Source of the DNA: Bifidobacterium criceti
GTDB lineage: Bacteria; Actinomycetota; Actinomycetes; Actinomycetales; Bifidobacteriaceae
Assembly: GCF_002286935.1 (NCBI RefSeq)
Contig: NZ_MVOH01000015.1
Location: 62,001 to 126,000 of the forward strand
DNA length: 64,000 nt
Reading direction: 5' to 3'
Positions 18,404 to 26,621 of the stretch are shown one piece after another. A model generated the notes under the pieces. It worked only from the letters and a program-made list of their open reading frames with translations, made no database searches and was not told where the DNA came from. A program made the translations under genes and the position numbers. Positions within the stretch are counted from its first letter, which is position 1; each line of letters begins with the position of its first letter.

Positions 18404-19039
18404 ATGGCAATCAGACGAACGGACGATGGGAACGACATGGGCGAATCAACCTCGATGCGGACGGCGGACACGACACGCGCACGGCGGTACATGGACATCA
18501 CGAAGGACAAGACAAGCGGCGTGCCGATCATGCTCGCGCAGGCAGTCGTGCTCGCCGCGACACTCACAGGTTGTGAGATCTTCTGCGCACCGCTCACCGC
18601 GAACCTCGAACCGTCCGTCTTCGCGCTCGTGCCGTGGGCTGGCGTCTGCGCGTTGCTCGCCGTCATGTTCGCGTATGTCGTCGGCTTCGCACTGCTGTGG
18701 TGCGCCGAATCGTTCGCCTACCGCATGCGCCGCAAGCTCCGGCCGCTCGTCTACGCGTCGGTCGGTGCGCTCTCGTTCGGCGTATGGACGGTGTGGGTCA
18801 TCCTCGGCATCCGCAATATGATCACCGGACGGCTCGGCGCGGGCGTGCTTTCCTCGCACGACACGATGCTCATGGGGGTCAACGGCGCGTTGCTTGGCCT
18901 TGCCGCGTTCTTCGCCGCCTATACGCTCGGCGAACGGCTCGCGAAGCACCGTACGGCGCTCATCGTGGCCGCAGCCGCCACGGTGCTCATCGCCTGCTAT
19001 GGCGGTTATGTGCTGTACACGATGATCCACGCGCTGTGA
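18404..19039 (+). CDS. Hypothetical four-helix membrane protein
   Basis: A protein of about 211 residues that I do not recognise. After a charged N-terminus of some 40 residues come four or five hydrophobic segments (about residues 45-65, 78-100, 118-138, 155-178 and 187-208), with basic residues between the second and third (YRMRRKLRP). This gives a small integral membrane protein with cytoplasmic basic loops. The ATG at 18404 is chosen because a TACACT -10 box lies ten bases before it; an ATG at 18437 is an alternative. It sits alone between a tRNA and sdaA. Confidence 0.65.
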   Translation: MAIRRTDDGNDMGESTSMRTADTTRARRYMDITKDKTSGVPIMLAQAVVLAATLTGCEIFCAPLTANLEPSVFALVPWAGVCALLAVMFAYVVGFALLWCAESFAYRMRRKLRPLVYASVGALSFGVWTVWVILGIRNMITGRLGAGVLSSHDTMLMGVNGALLGLAAFFAAYTLGERLAKHRTALIVAAAATVLIACYGGYVLYTMIHAL

Positions 19040-19102
19040 CACCGCGGCGCCGTCGGCTTACGCGTCGCGCGAGCGGCCATGGCATTGCGGGGGACGCGCA
19101 CC

Positions 19103-19108
19103 TATACT
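19103..19108 (+). promoter_or_regulatory. -10 box TATACT, leaderless start for sdaA
   Basis: TATACT ends seven bases before the ATG at 19116 and there is no ribosome-binding site between, so the mRNA should begin at the start codon. Confidence 0.55.
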
Positions 19109-19115
19109 GCCGTGT

Positions 19116-20585
19116 ATGTTCAGCGTGCTTGATCTGTTCTCCATCGGGGTCGGCCCCAGTTCATCGCATACGGTAGGGCCGATGCTCGCGACGCGGGCGT
19201 TTGCCGCGGCGATGCGCGAACGCGGTGTGCTGCCGCATGTCGGACGCGTCGCCGTCGTGCTGTACGGATCCCTTGCGCTCACGGGACTCGGCCACGGCAC
19301 CGACCGCGCCGCCGTCGCAGGGCTCGAAGGCAATGATCCGCAACACGTCGACACGACATATCTCGCCGACATCCACACACGTTGCGACGCGCGCGGCACG
19401 ATCGATCTCGATGGCACACGCACGGTCCCGTTCGATTTCGACCATGACATCATCCTTGACGTGTGGCATCGCCTCGCGGCGCATCCCAACGGGATGCGCC
19501 GCATCGCCTACGGCGGCGACGGTACCGTCATCTTCGAACAGGTCTGGTATTCGATTGGCGGCGGCTTCATCCAGGAAGGGCTCGTCAACGACGCTGTCCT
19601 GCCGCTGCACGAGCACGGTGCCGAGGCCGAGCGCGTCGCGAAGGAGACACGCGAAGGGGAGTACCGAAGTCAGGACGAGCTCAACGGTGTGCCGCATCCG
19701 TTCATAAGCGCGGACGAGCTGCTCGCGATATGCGACCGCGAACACAAGCCGATCGCGCGCATCGTCCGTGAGAACGAGGCGGCGTTGCACGGCGCGGATG
19801 TGCTCGACAGGCGCCTCGACGCGATTTGGGAGGCGATGCGCGCATGTGTCGTCGCCGGCTGCACAAGCGTGCAACGCACGCTCCCGGGAGGGCTTGACGT
19901 CCCGCGCCGTGCGCCGGGCGTCTATGCGCGCCTGCGCAACGCCGGCGACGTACTGCACACGGGCGTCGTGGGACGCTTCCGGGAACTTGAATCCTCGCCG
20001 ACGGCGTGGGTCGACCTGTTCGCGCTCGCCGTGAGCGAGGAGAATGCGGCGGGCGGCCGTGTCGTCACGGCGCCGACGAACGGGTCGGCGGGGGTCATAC
20101 CGGCCGTGCTGATGTACTCCCGTACGCTCCTCGCGGATGCGCGCGACGAGGACGTACGCGATTTCCTGCTCACGGCCGGGGCGATCGGCTACCTCATCAA
20201 GCGCAACGCGTCGATATCCGGCGCCGAGGTCGGCTGCCAGGGCGAGGTCGGCTCGGCGTGTTCGATGGCGGCGGCCGGGCTGTGCGCGGTCGTTGGGGGC
20301 ACGCCCCGGCAGGTCGAGAACGCGGCGGAGATCGGCATGGAACACCACCTTGGCTTGACATGCGACCCAGTCGGCGGATTGGTGCAGATACCGTGCATCG
20401 AACGCAACGCCGTCGCCGCGAACACGGCGCTCGTCGCGGTGCGTATGGCGATGCTCGGCGACGGCTCGCACATCGTGACGCTCGACCAGGTCATCCGGAC
20501 GATGAAGGAGACCGGCGAGGACATGATGGCGAAGTACAAGGAGACGTCGAAAGGCGGCCTAGCGCTCAATGTCGTCGAATGCTGA
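19116..20585 (+). CDS. sdaA: L-serine dehydratase (iron-sulfur type, single chain)
   Basis: Deaminates L-serine to pyruvate and ammonia using a 4Fe-4S cluster. The 489-residue chain has the beta domain first ([22 protein letters not shown]) and the alpha domain after it, as in single-chain SdaA. Cluster cysteines fit [20 protein letters not shown] and [21 protein letters not shown]. The promoter arrangement points to a leaderless message. Confidence 0.96.
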   Translation: MFSVLDLFSIGVGPSSSHTVGPMLATRAFAAAMRERGVLPHVGRVAVVLYGSLALTGLGHGTDRAAVAGLEGNDPQHVDTTYLADIHTRCDARGTIDLDGTRTVPFDFDHDIILDVWHRLAAHPNGMRRIAYGGDGTVIFEQVWYSIGGGFIQEGLVNDAVLPLHEHGAEAERVAKETREGEYRSQDELNGVPHPFISADELLAICDREHKPIARIVRENEAALHGADVLDRRLDAIWEAMRACVVAGCTSVQRTLPGGLDVPRRAPGVYARLRNAGDVLHTGVVGRFRELESSPTAWVDLFALAVSEENAAGGRVVTAPTNGSAGVIPAVLMYSRTLLADARDEDVRDFLLTAGAIGYLIKRNASISGAEVGCQGEVGSACSMAAAGLCAVVGGTPRQVENAAEIGMEHHLGLTCDPVGGLVQIPCIERNAVAANTALVAVRMAMLGDGSHIVTLDQVIRTMKETGEDMMAKYKETSKGGLALNVVEC

Positions 20586-20678
20586 CGGCGCGGCCGCGGC
20601 GTCCGGTTGGGCCTTCAGGCGCAATGGGGCGGCGTGTGCTACTCTATGTTGCGTCGTGCTGAGAACCAAGGAGGAAAC

Positions 20679-21086
20679 ATGGCTCAGGATATGCCAGCGG
20701 TCGAGGGCGCGTTCGGCGACCTTCCGGTGATGACGTTCCCGCAAGGGGATGCGCCCAAGGGGCTCAAGGTCGTCGAACTCGTCGAGGGCAATGGCCCGAT
20801 GGTGCGCCGTGGCGACACGGTGACCGTCAACTACCACGGACAGGTGTGGGGCAATGACAAGGCGTTCGATTCGAGCTTCGAACGCCATCAGCCGGCGAGT
20901 TTCGGCATCGGCGTCGGCCAGGTCATCAGGGGATGGGACCAGACCGTCCCAGGCCACAACGTCGGCTCGCGTCTGCTCATCTCGATCCCGCCGGAGTACG
21001 GCTATGGCTCGCGTGGCGTGCCGCAGGCCGGCATCGGCGGCGATGACACGCTCGAGTTCGTTGTGGACATCATCTCGACGCGCTGA
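20679..21086 (+). CDS. FKBP-type peptidyl-prolyl cis-trans isomerase
   Basis: A 135-residue cytosolic proline isomerase and folding helper. It has no signal peptide. The FKBP fold is visible in VNYHGQVWGNDKAFDSSFERHQPASFGIGVGQVIRGWDQT-type sequence, with ISIPPEYGYGSRGVP and a closing TLEFVVDIIS strand. AAGGAGG at 20668-20674 fixes the ATG. It lies 46 bases before greA and is probably co-transcribed with it. Confidence 0.94.
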   Translation: MAQDMPAVEGAFGDLPVMTFPQGDAPKGLKVVELVEGNGPMVRRGDTVTVNYHGQVWGNDKAFDSSFERHQPASFGIGVGQVIRGWDQTVPGHNVGSRLLISIPPEYGYGSRGVPQAGIGGDDTLEFVVDIISTR

Positions 21087-21132
21087 CAATGGCGCGGGGC
21101 CGCACCGCGGCCTTGTATGAAGGAGGACACAC

Positions 21133-21615
21133 ATGGCGGAAGAGGAAAAGACCGTCCTGCTCACGCAGGACGCCTATGACAAGCTCAAGGAGGAACTCGC
21201 ATACCGCGAAGGCGAGTACCGCGAGGAGATCACCGAGCGCATCGCCGCGGCCCGCGCCGAAGGCGACCTGTCCGAGAACGGCGGCTATCAGGCCGCACGC
21301 GAGGAGCAGGGCAAGAACGAGGGGCGCATCAACGAGCTCATCGTCAAGCTGCGCAATGCGAAGATTCTCGAGGCGCCCGATGCCGGCACCGTCGGCAACG
21401 GCTCGCTCGTGACGATCGACCTCGCCGGCCGCGAGATGAAGTACGTGCTCGGTTCACGTGACATCGCCGTCGCAACCGACTACGACGTCATCAGCCCCGA
21501 ATCGCCGATCGGCGCGGCGATCCTCGGTGCGCACGAAGGCGATGTCGTCACCTACAAGGCGCCGAACGGCCGTGACATCTCCGTTACGGTCAAGGAGGCG
21601 AAGCCGCTCGACTGA
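21133..21615 (+). CDS. greA: Transcription elongation factor GreA
   Basis: Stimulates RNA cleavage by backtracked RNA polymerase. The 160-residue protein has an N-terminal coiled-coil finger with acidic tip residues (EGDLSENGGYQAAREEQGKNEGRI region) and a C-terminal FKBP-like domain ending SVTVKEAKPLD. AAGGAGG precedes the ATG. The stop codon is followed immediately, with no spare base, by a 100-base perfect palindrome. Confidence 0.97.
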   Translation: MAEEEKTVLLTQDAYDKLKEELAYREGEYREEITERIAAARAEGDLSENGGYQAAREEQGKNEGRINELIVKLRNAKILEAPDAGTVGNGSLVTIDLAGREMKYVLGSRDIAVATDYDVISPESPIGAAILGAHEGDVVTYKAPNGRDISVTVKEAKPLD

Positions 21616-21715
21616 GCGCACCACGGCATGTACGGATATGCGGGGGCTCCCGGGGGAGGTCCGTCGACGGACCTCCCCCGGGAGCCCCCGCATATCCGTA
21701 CATGCCGTGGTGCGC
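21616..21715. terminator. 100-base perfect loopless palindrome filling the greA / hemolysin III gap
   Basis: Two 50-base arms meet at 21665/21666 (centre GTCGAC) without a single mismatch. It starts at the first base after the greA stop and ends two bases before the stop codon of the opposing gene, so it occupies the whole convergent gap and can act as a two-way terminator. It has no T-run in either direction. Confidence 0.8.
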
Positions 21716-21717
21716 CG

Positions 21718-22659
21718 CTAGGCGAGGTGGCAGATGACGAGGTAGATCGCGACCATATGGCATGCGTATCCGGCGATTGTCCCCAGATGGAAGATCTCGT
21801 GGAACCCGAAGGCCTTCGGCCACGGATCGGGACGGCGCAGCGCGTAGACGACCGCTCCTGCGATGTAGCATGCGCCACCGGCGAGCAGCAGCCAGACGAC
21901 AGCGGGACCGGCGGCGGGGGAGGTCCAGAACAGGCCCATGAACGCGACGCCCGAGACGCCGAAGATGATATAGACAATCGTGTACAGCCAGCGTGGCGCG
22001 TTGATCCAGATGACGTGGATGCCGATCGCGACCGCCGTGCACGACCACATGCCGATGATGATCGTGTTGCGCCAGAACGCGTCGAGTGCGAAGGAGACGG
22101 GCGTGTAGGTGCCGGCGATGAGCAGGAAGATGTTGACGTGGTCGATGCGGCGCAGCACGTCGGTCACGCGCGGCGACCAGTCGCCCAGATGGTAGGCGGC
22201 GGAATTGCCGAACAGGATGAGGGACGAGGTCATGAAGATCGCGCATGCCCATTTGAGCCCTGCGCCGTGCGCGAGGCATATGAGCACGATGCCTGCGGCG
22301 ACCGCGAGCGGTGTGGCGCATGCGTGCAGCCAGCCGCGCATGAGCGGCTTCTCGCGCCCGTGGACGTCGAGGCGGATCTTGCGGGGTTTGCGCGCCGTCC
22401 GGACGCCTTCGATCCTCGCCGCCTTGGCTTCGCCTTTCGCGATGACGTGTTCCGCCCTGCCGTCGGCCTTCGCGCGGATTGCCGCCGCTTTCGCATGCGC
22501 CTTGCCGCGCACCGCTTCGGCTTTCGCCTCGAGCGCTTTGCGCTGCGCCTGTGCCAGCGCCTCGCGCTTCGCGTCGAGCCGCGCCTGCGTGCCCATGTCC
22601 CTGTACACGCCGCCCACGTCATGCGCCGGGCGCGCGTCGACCGTCTGGTCTGTCGTCAT
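21718..22659 (-). CDS. Hemolysin III family (PAQR-like) membrane protein with long helical N-terminus
   Basis: A 313-residue protein. The C-terminal two-thirds is a seven-helix hemolysin III/YqfA-type domain with family residues in SSLILFGNSAAYHLGDWS, DHVNIFLLIAGTYTPV and the closing GFHEIFHLGTIAGYACH, whose His residues fit the metal site of this superfamily. Before it lies a cytoplasmic stretch of about 85 residues, rich in Ala, Lys, Arg and Glu, with no proline, that should form one long charged helix. The ATG at 22659 has AGAGGG upstream. Biochemical function of bacterial members is not settled. Confidence 0.87.
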   Translation of the reverse strand: MTTDQTVDARPAHDVGGVYRDMGTQARLDAKREALAQAQRKALEAKAEAVRGKAHAKAAAIRAKADGRAEHVIAKGEAKAARIEGVRTARKPRKIRLDVHGREKPLMRGWLHACATPLAVAAGIVLICLAHGAGLKWACAIFMTSSLILFGNSAAYHLGDWSPRVTDVLRRIDHVNIFLLIAGTYTPVSFALDAFWRNTIIIGMWSCTAVAIGIHVIWINAPRWLYTIVYIIFGVSGVAFMGLFWTSPAAGPAVVWLLLAGGACYIAGAVVYALRRPDPWPKAFGFHEIFHLGTIAGYACHMVAIYLVICHLA

Positions 22660-22674
22660 GCCGACCACCCTCTC

Positions 22675-22710
22675 TAGGTTACGCAATCGTAGGTTACTTT
22701 ATCGTAGGTT
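22675..22710. repeat. Three TAGGTT direct repeats with exact 15-base period
   Basis: TAGGTT begins at 22675, 22690 and 22705. The first two copies extend to TAGGTTAC followed by a sequence ending ATCG, so each unit is 15 bases. The array lies in the divergent gap between the hemolysin III gene and pdtaS and is AT-richer than its surroundings. It may be a repeated regulator site; no known regulator is assigned. Confidence 0.6.
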
Positions 22711-22804
22711 GATGACGTGTGTGGCTTCCTGCGGACGGATTGCGCCGAGCGCGAGCGCAACGGACGCCGTGCCGCCGCGGCCGTGCTGCCATTATCATGG
22801 TGGC

Positions 22805-24283
22805 ATGGCAGATTTTTCACAGATTCTCGCGACTCGTCCCGATTTCGACGCGTCCGACAAGGAATGGCTCCATCATCTCGTCGCCGACTGGCAGGTCATC
22901 GCCGATCTGAGCCTCGCCGACCTGCTGCTTGTACTGCAAAAAGGCGACGGCAGCTTCGTCATCGCAGGCCAATGCCGCCCATCCACGGTCGTGAGCCTGC
23001 GCGCCGACGACGTCGTCGGCGAACGTGTCGACGACGAACTGCAGGAGGAGATGACCGAGGCGATGGGGTCGACGGGCATCTACCGCTCGTCGGTGCTGCG
23101 CAAGGTCGGTGATTCGACGGTCTGCAATGTCTACGCGCCACTGCGTCACAACGGCAAGACGCTCGGCCTCGTCATCAGGGAGACGAACCTCGCGACGCGC
23201 GAATCGAACGGGCGCTACGAACTCGAAAGCATCCGCGCGGGCAAGCAGCTCTATGAGATGATCCCCCGCGGCCAGTTCCCCTACAAGGACGCGGTCCTCA
23301 GCCAGCGTCACAACGCCCGCGTATCCGACGGGTTCATCCTGCTGTCCGCCGACGGCATCGTCCAATACGCCTCCCCGAATGGCATCAGCTGCTTCCGCCG
23401 CCTCGGCATGGTCGACATGCTGCAGGGCGAGAACCTGAGCGAGGTGGGCACGAGCCTGATCCATGAGAACGATCCGGTCCCCGAATCATTGCCGCTCGTG
23501 CTCCTCGGCAAAGCCGCGATCGATTCGGAACTCGTCGCGAACCGGTCGGCCGTGTCGATGCGCTCGCTGCCGCTCATGGACGAGACTGGCCGCATCGGTG
23601 CGGTCGTGCTGTGCCGTGATGTGAGCGAACTGCGCCGTCGTGAAGTGGAGCTGCAGACGAAGGACGCGACGATCTCCGAGATCCACCACCGCGTCAAGAA
23701 CAACCTGCAGGCCGTGTCAGCGCTCCTGCGCCTTCAGGCGCGCAAGACGAAATCGGAGGAGGTCAAGAAGGAACTCAAAGAGGCGCAGCGTCGTGTGCAG
23801 ACGATTGCGATGGTGCATGAGGGGTTGAGCCAGTCCGCCGATGAGATCGTCGATTTCGACAAGGTCATCGCCAACCTGCTGCGTATGAGCGTCGACCTGA
23901 CGGCGATGAGCGACCAGCGCATCTCGGTCGACTTCGTCGGCAAATTCGGCATGATGCCCGCGCAGGACGCCACGCCATTGTCGCTTGTGCTGACCGAACT
24001 GACGACGAACGCCGTCGAACATGGCTATGAGGGGCGCAAGGAAGGCCATATCACGGTCACGGTCGGCCGTCAGGGCAACCATCTTGACATCGTCGTCCAG
24101 GACGACGGCAACGGCATGGGTAGCGAGGAGGAGGACGGCATGGCTCGTGCCTCCGGTTCGGGGCTCGGCACGCAGATCATCAACACCTTCGTCACGAACG
24201 ATTTCGGAGGGACCGTCGATTGGGAACCCGTCGAGACGGGAGGTACGCGCGTGCGGCTCAACATCAAACTGCGCGCCGCATAG
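22805..24283 (+). CDS. pdtaS: PdtaS-type sensor histidine kinase
   Basis: A soluble 492-residue kinase without membrane helices. An N-terminal GAF-like domain (about residues 1-150) is followed by a PAS-like domain (about 165-280), a HisKA_2 dimerisation domain with the phosphoryl-accepting His in EIHHRVKNNLQAVSALLRLQ, and an HATPase domain (TELTTNAVEHGY N-box, DDGNGM G1 box, GSGLGTQII). This is the layout of mycobacterial PdtaS, which phosphorylates the ANTAR regulator PdtaR. The matching regulator is at 55410-56189, over 30 kb away. The ATG at 22805 follows a CATTAT box at 22790, so the mRNA may be nearly leaderless; the frame is open further upstream but that part resembles no domain. Confidence 0.92.
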   Translation: MADFSQILATRPDFDASDKEWLHHLVADWQVIADLSLADLLLVLQKGDGSFVIAGQCRPSTVVSLRADDVVGERVDDELQEEMTEAMGSTGIYRSSVLRKVGDSTVCNVYAPLRHNGKTLGLVIRETNLATRESNGRYELESIRAGKQLYEMIPRGQFPYKDAVLSQRHNARVSDGFILLSADGIVQYASPNGISCFRRLGMVDMLQGENLSEVGTSLIHENDPVPESLPLVLLGKAAIDSELVANRSAVSMRSLPLMDETGRIGAVVLCRDVSELRRREVELQTKDATISEIHHRVKNNLQAVSALLRLQARKTKSEEVKKELKEAQRRVQTIAMVHEGLSQSADEIVDFDKVIANLLRMSVDLTAMSDQRISVDFVGKFGMMPAQDATPLSLVLTELTTNAVEHGYEGRKEGHITVTVGRQGNHLDIVVQDDGNGMGSEEEDGMARASGSGLGTQIINTFVTNDFGGTVDWEPVETGGTRVRLNIKLRAA

Positions 24284-24307
24284 GCCTGTGTCCGTCCCAT
24301 CAAAGGG

Positions 24308-24364
24308 GGAAGGCCCTGTGTGTGGCCGCCACAATCGTCGTGGCGGCCACACACAGGGCCTTCC
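24308..24364. terminator. Perfect 25-base-pair hairpin between pdtaS and whiB
   Basis: Arms 24308-24332 and 24340-24364 pair without mismatch around the 7-base loop AATCGTC, between convergent genes. The apex ACAATCG recurs in the palindromes at 1883 and 63007. Confidence 0.8.
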
Positions 24365-24398
24365 TGATGTTCCGGTGATGCGGTATGCCGCGGACCGT

Positions 24399-24674
24399 TC
24401 AGCCGAGCTGCATCGACGCGGAACGGCGCGCGCGCATCGCACGGCGTTTGAGCGCCCTGCGTTCATCCTCGCTCAGGCCGCCCCATACGCCGTAGTCCTG
24501 GTTCGTGTCGAGCGCGCATTTGAGGCATGCGTCGATGACTTTGCAGGTACGGCAGACGGACTTGGCCTCCTCGATCTGCTGATAGGCGGCGCCGGTGTTG
24601 CCGACAGGGAAGAACAGTTCCGGATCCTTGTCGCGACATGCCGCCTTCGCACGCCAATCGAATGCACTGCTCAT
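24399..24674 (-). CDS. WhiB family iron-sulfur transcription factor (WhiB2/WhmD-like by context)
   Basis: A 91-residue redox-responsive regulator. Four cysteines expected to hold a 4Fe-4S cluster are present: AACRD near residue 13, then SVCRTCKVIDAC (C-x2-C-x5-C), followed by the GVWGGLSEDERRALKRR turn and basic DNA-binding tail. The ATG at 24674 gives the standard family N-terminus. The genes that follow on the same side of the locus (LCP proteins, glycosyltransferase, DUF5719, metallopeptidase-like, phosphomannomutase-like) resemble the surroundings of whiB2 in mycobacteria, so a role in division or wall synthesis is likely. Confidence 0.92.
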   Translation of the reverse strand: MSSAFDWRAKAACRDKDPELFFPVGNTGAAYQQIEEAKSVCRTCKVIDACLKCALDTNQDYGVWGGLSEDERRALKRRAMRARRSASMQLG

Positions 24675-24801
24675 ACTGATGACATCCTTCTGTCTGATTT
24701 CGATAACGAGTACGTTGCTTATGCTAAGCAATAACCCGCGCAATTTCAAGAGCCTGCGTGAAATTCGGCGGTATGCATCGTGATATCGCCGCCGTGGCGC
24801 G

Positions 24802-26532
24802 TCAGGGGCATGCGCATTGCACGAGGCGGATACGGCCGGCTTCGATGAGGACGCCGCGGCCCGCGTTGCGCATGTCCTGCGCGTTCATCGCGTCGAGGAG
24901 CGGCGCGGGGATGCCGTCGGCGAGATCGACGGCGCGGTCACCCGTCGGGAAGATGAGGCGGCGTGTGCAATGGTCGGGGACGCGCAGCCGCCGGGTTGTG
25001 CCGAGCGCAAACACGACGCATCCATGGCCGTTGCACACGAGATCCTGGATGCGCACAGCCTCGGGATCGGCGTTGAACGGGTCGAACCATGCGTCGGCGT
25101 CGTCGAGGCATACGACGTCGAGACCGCGCGCTTCGGCCTGGGTCCCGATGAGGGTGAGCAGCGTCGTGCGCCCCCGCCCGGGACGGCCGATGACGGCGAG
25201 GTTGCCGTCGGATGTGTCGAGCATGCAGGCGCCGGTCGCCACGCCGTCGTCCTCAAGGCCGATCGGGATCATCGTCGGCGCAGCGGACCGGGCATCGGCC
25301 ATCCGCGCGACATCGCAGGGCCGTACGCGCGTGGGCAGCGGGGCGGTGAACAATGCGGGTTCGGTGCGCGCCCCGTGCACGCGCGCCGCACGGCGCACCT
25401 CATCGACGAGCCGTGCCGGATCGGGATTGGCCGCACAACGCAGGAGCGTATGCGCGTCATCCTGTTGGGCGATTGCGGCGCCCGGCGCCTTCGCGCCGAT
25501 GAAGGCGGCATCGCTCACGCCGAGGAGTTCCTGCGACTGCATCGGATCGCGTACGCGCAGACAGACGCGCAACGCCATGTTCGCCTTCATCGGTGCGCTG
25601 ACCTCGCCGAGCGGGTTCTGCGTGCAGACGATCAGATGCATGCCGAGCGAACGGCCGAGTGACGCGATACGGGCGAGGCGTCCGGTCAGATCGGGCAACT
25701 GCCCGGCAAGCATATGGAATTCATCGACGATGACGACGAGTCTCGCAGGTGCGTCGGCGATGTCCATGAGGTCGGATGCATGTTGCGCGGCGGCGATTCG
25801 TTCGCGCCGTGTCAGTTCGCGTTCGAGCGCGAGCAGCGAGCGTTTCGCATAGGCGAGGTCGAGGTCGTTGACGCAGCCGCGGACGTGGGGGAGCGCGCCG
25901 AGCACATCCATCGCCGATCCGCCTTTGAAGTCCAACAGCACGAATTGGATGCGTTCCGGCGGATAGCGGCACGCGAGCGCAAGGCACCAATCCTGCAGCA
26001 GTACCGATTTGCCCGATCCCGTCGTCCCCGCGACGATCGCATGTGGTCCGAAGCGTCCCATGTCGATGTCGACGGCGTCGCCTGCGGTGTCGAGGCCCAC
26101 GGGCGCATGGCAGCCGGCGTCGTGGATGCACCACAGGTGCGCGATTGAGCGGAACGGTGCGGCGTCGTCGGCGAATCCGAGCAGTGTTGGCAGGTCCGGG
26201 GGTGCGATGCGGGCGGCCGCGGCCGCAATCGTGGCCGCCGCCCGGTCCCCGTCGGGCGTGGACATGCCGCCATATGCGGCTGGGGCGCCTATGGCATCCG
26301 CGTCGTCGCCGGCATGTGGATGCGCCGTCATGAGCATGAGCGATGCGAGTGTCGCGACGCAGCCCGAGCCAATCATCATCGCGAAGAGCCACTGGCGTTG
26401 GATGACGAGCATCATGAGCATCACGCACTGCGCCACGAGCGGCGCCGCATAGGCGCACAGCTGCAGGCGGCGCATCTTCGCCGTATGCCCCGTGTCCCTC
26501 GTCGTGCCGTTTTTCATGCGCACAGTGTCCAT
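24802..26532 (-). CDS. FtsK/SpoIIIE-type ATPase with EccC-like two-domain layout
   Basis: A membrane ATPase of about 576 residues. Two adjacent hydrophobic segments (about residues 25-70) are followed by an FtsK/SpoIIIE domain with Walker A GTTGSGKS (about 169-176), a LLDFKGG motif, Walker B LVVIVDEFHML and VCTQNP. A second, smaller ATPase-like domain near the C-terminus has GRPGRGRTTLL as Walker A and a CLDDADAW acidic strand. The DNA-translocating gamma domain of true FtsK is missing. The tandem domains resemble EccC/EssC of type VII secretion, but no WXG100 substrate gene lies nearby. Start uncertain: ATG 26532 or ATG 26517, neither with a good ribosome site. Confidence 0.8.
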   Translation of the reverse strand: MDTVRMKNGTTRDTGHTAKMRRLQLCAYAAPLVAQCVMLMMLVIQRQWLFAMMIGSGCVATLASLMLMTAHPHAGDDADAIGAPAAYGGMSTPDGDRAAATIAAAAARIAPPDLPTLLGFADDAAPFRSIAHLWCIHDAGCHAPVGLDTAGDAVDIDMGRFGPHAIVAGTTGSGKSVLLQDWCLALACRYPPERIQFVLLDFKGGSAMDVLGALPHVRGCVNDLDLAYAKRSLLALERELTRRERIAAAQHASDLMDIADAPARLVVIVDEFHMLAGQLPDLTGRLARIASLGRSLGMHLIVCTQNPLGEVSAPMKANMALRVCLRVRDPMQSQELLGVSDAAFIGAKAPGAAIAQQDDAHTLLRCAANPDPARLVDEVRRAARVHGARTEPALFTAPLPTRVRPCDVARMADARSAAPTMIPIGLEDDGVATGACMLDTSDGNLAVIGRPGRGRTTLLTLIGTQAEARGLDVVCLDDADAWFDPFNADPEAVRIQDLVCNGHGCVVFALGTTRRLRVPDHCTRRLIFPTGDRAVDLADGIPAPLLDAMNAQDMRNAGRGVLIEAGRIRLVQCACP

Positions 26533-26588
26533 GGATAACGGTTGCTGTGGCAAATGGCCGGTGCGCCGTATGGCGCCTCAGGCCATGG

Positions 26589-26618
26589 GGTGCACCGGCC
26601 GCGGATGGCCGGTGCACC
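26589..26618 (-). terminator. Hairpin terminator after the first LCP gene
   Basis: A 12-base-pair stem GGTGCACCGGCC (26589-26600) pairs with 26607-26618 around a 6-base loop, four bases past the LCP stop codon on the minus strand. No T-run is visible. Confidence 0.65.
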
Positions 26619-26621
26619 GCG

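Noticed and set aside
22205..22804. 200-codon N-terminal extension of pdtaS
   Set aside because: It is antisense to the hemolysin III gene and crosses the promoter gap; the kinase's GAF-like domain starts at 22805.
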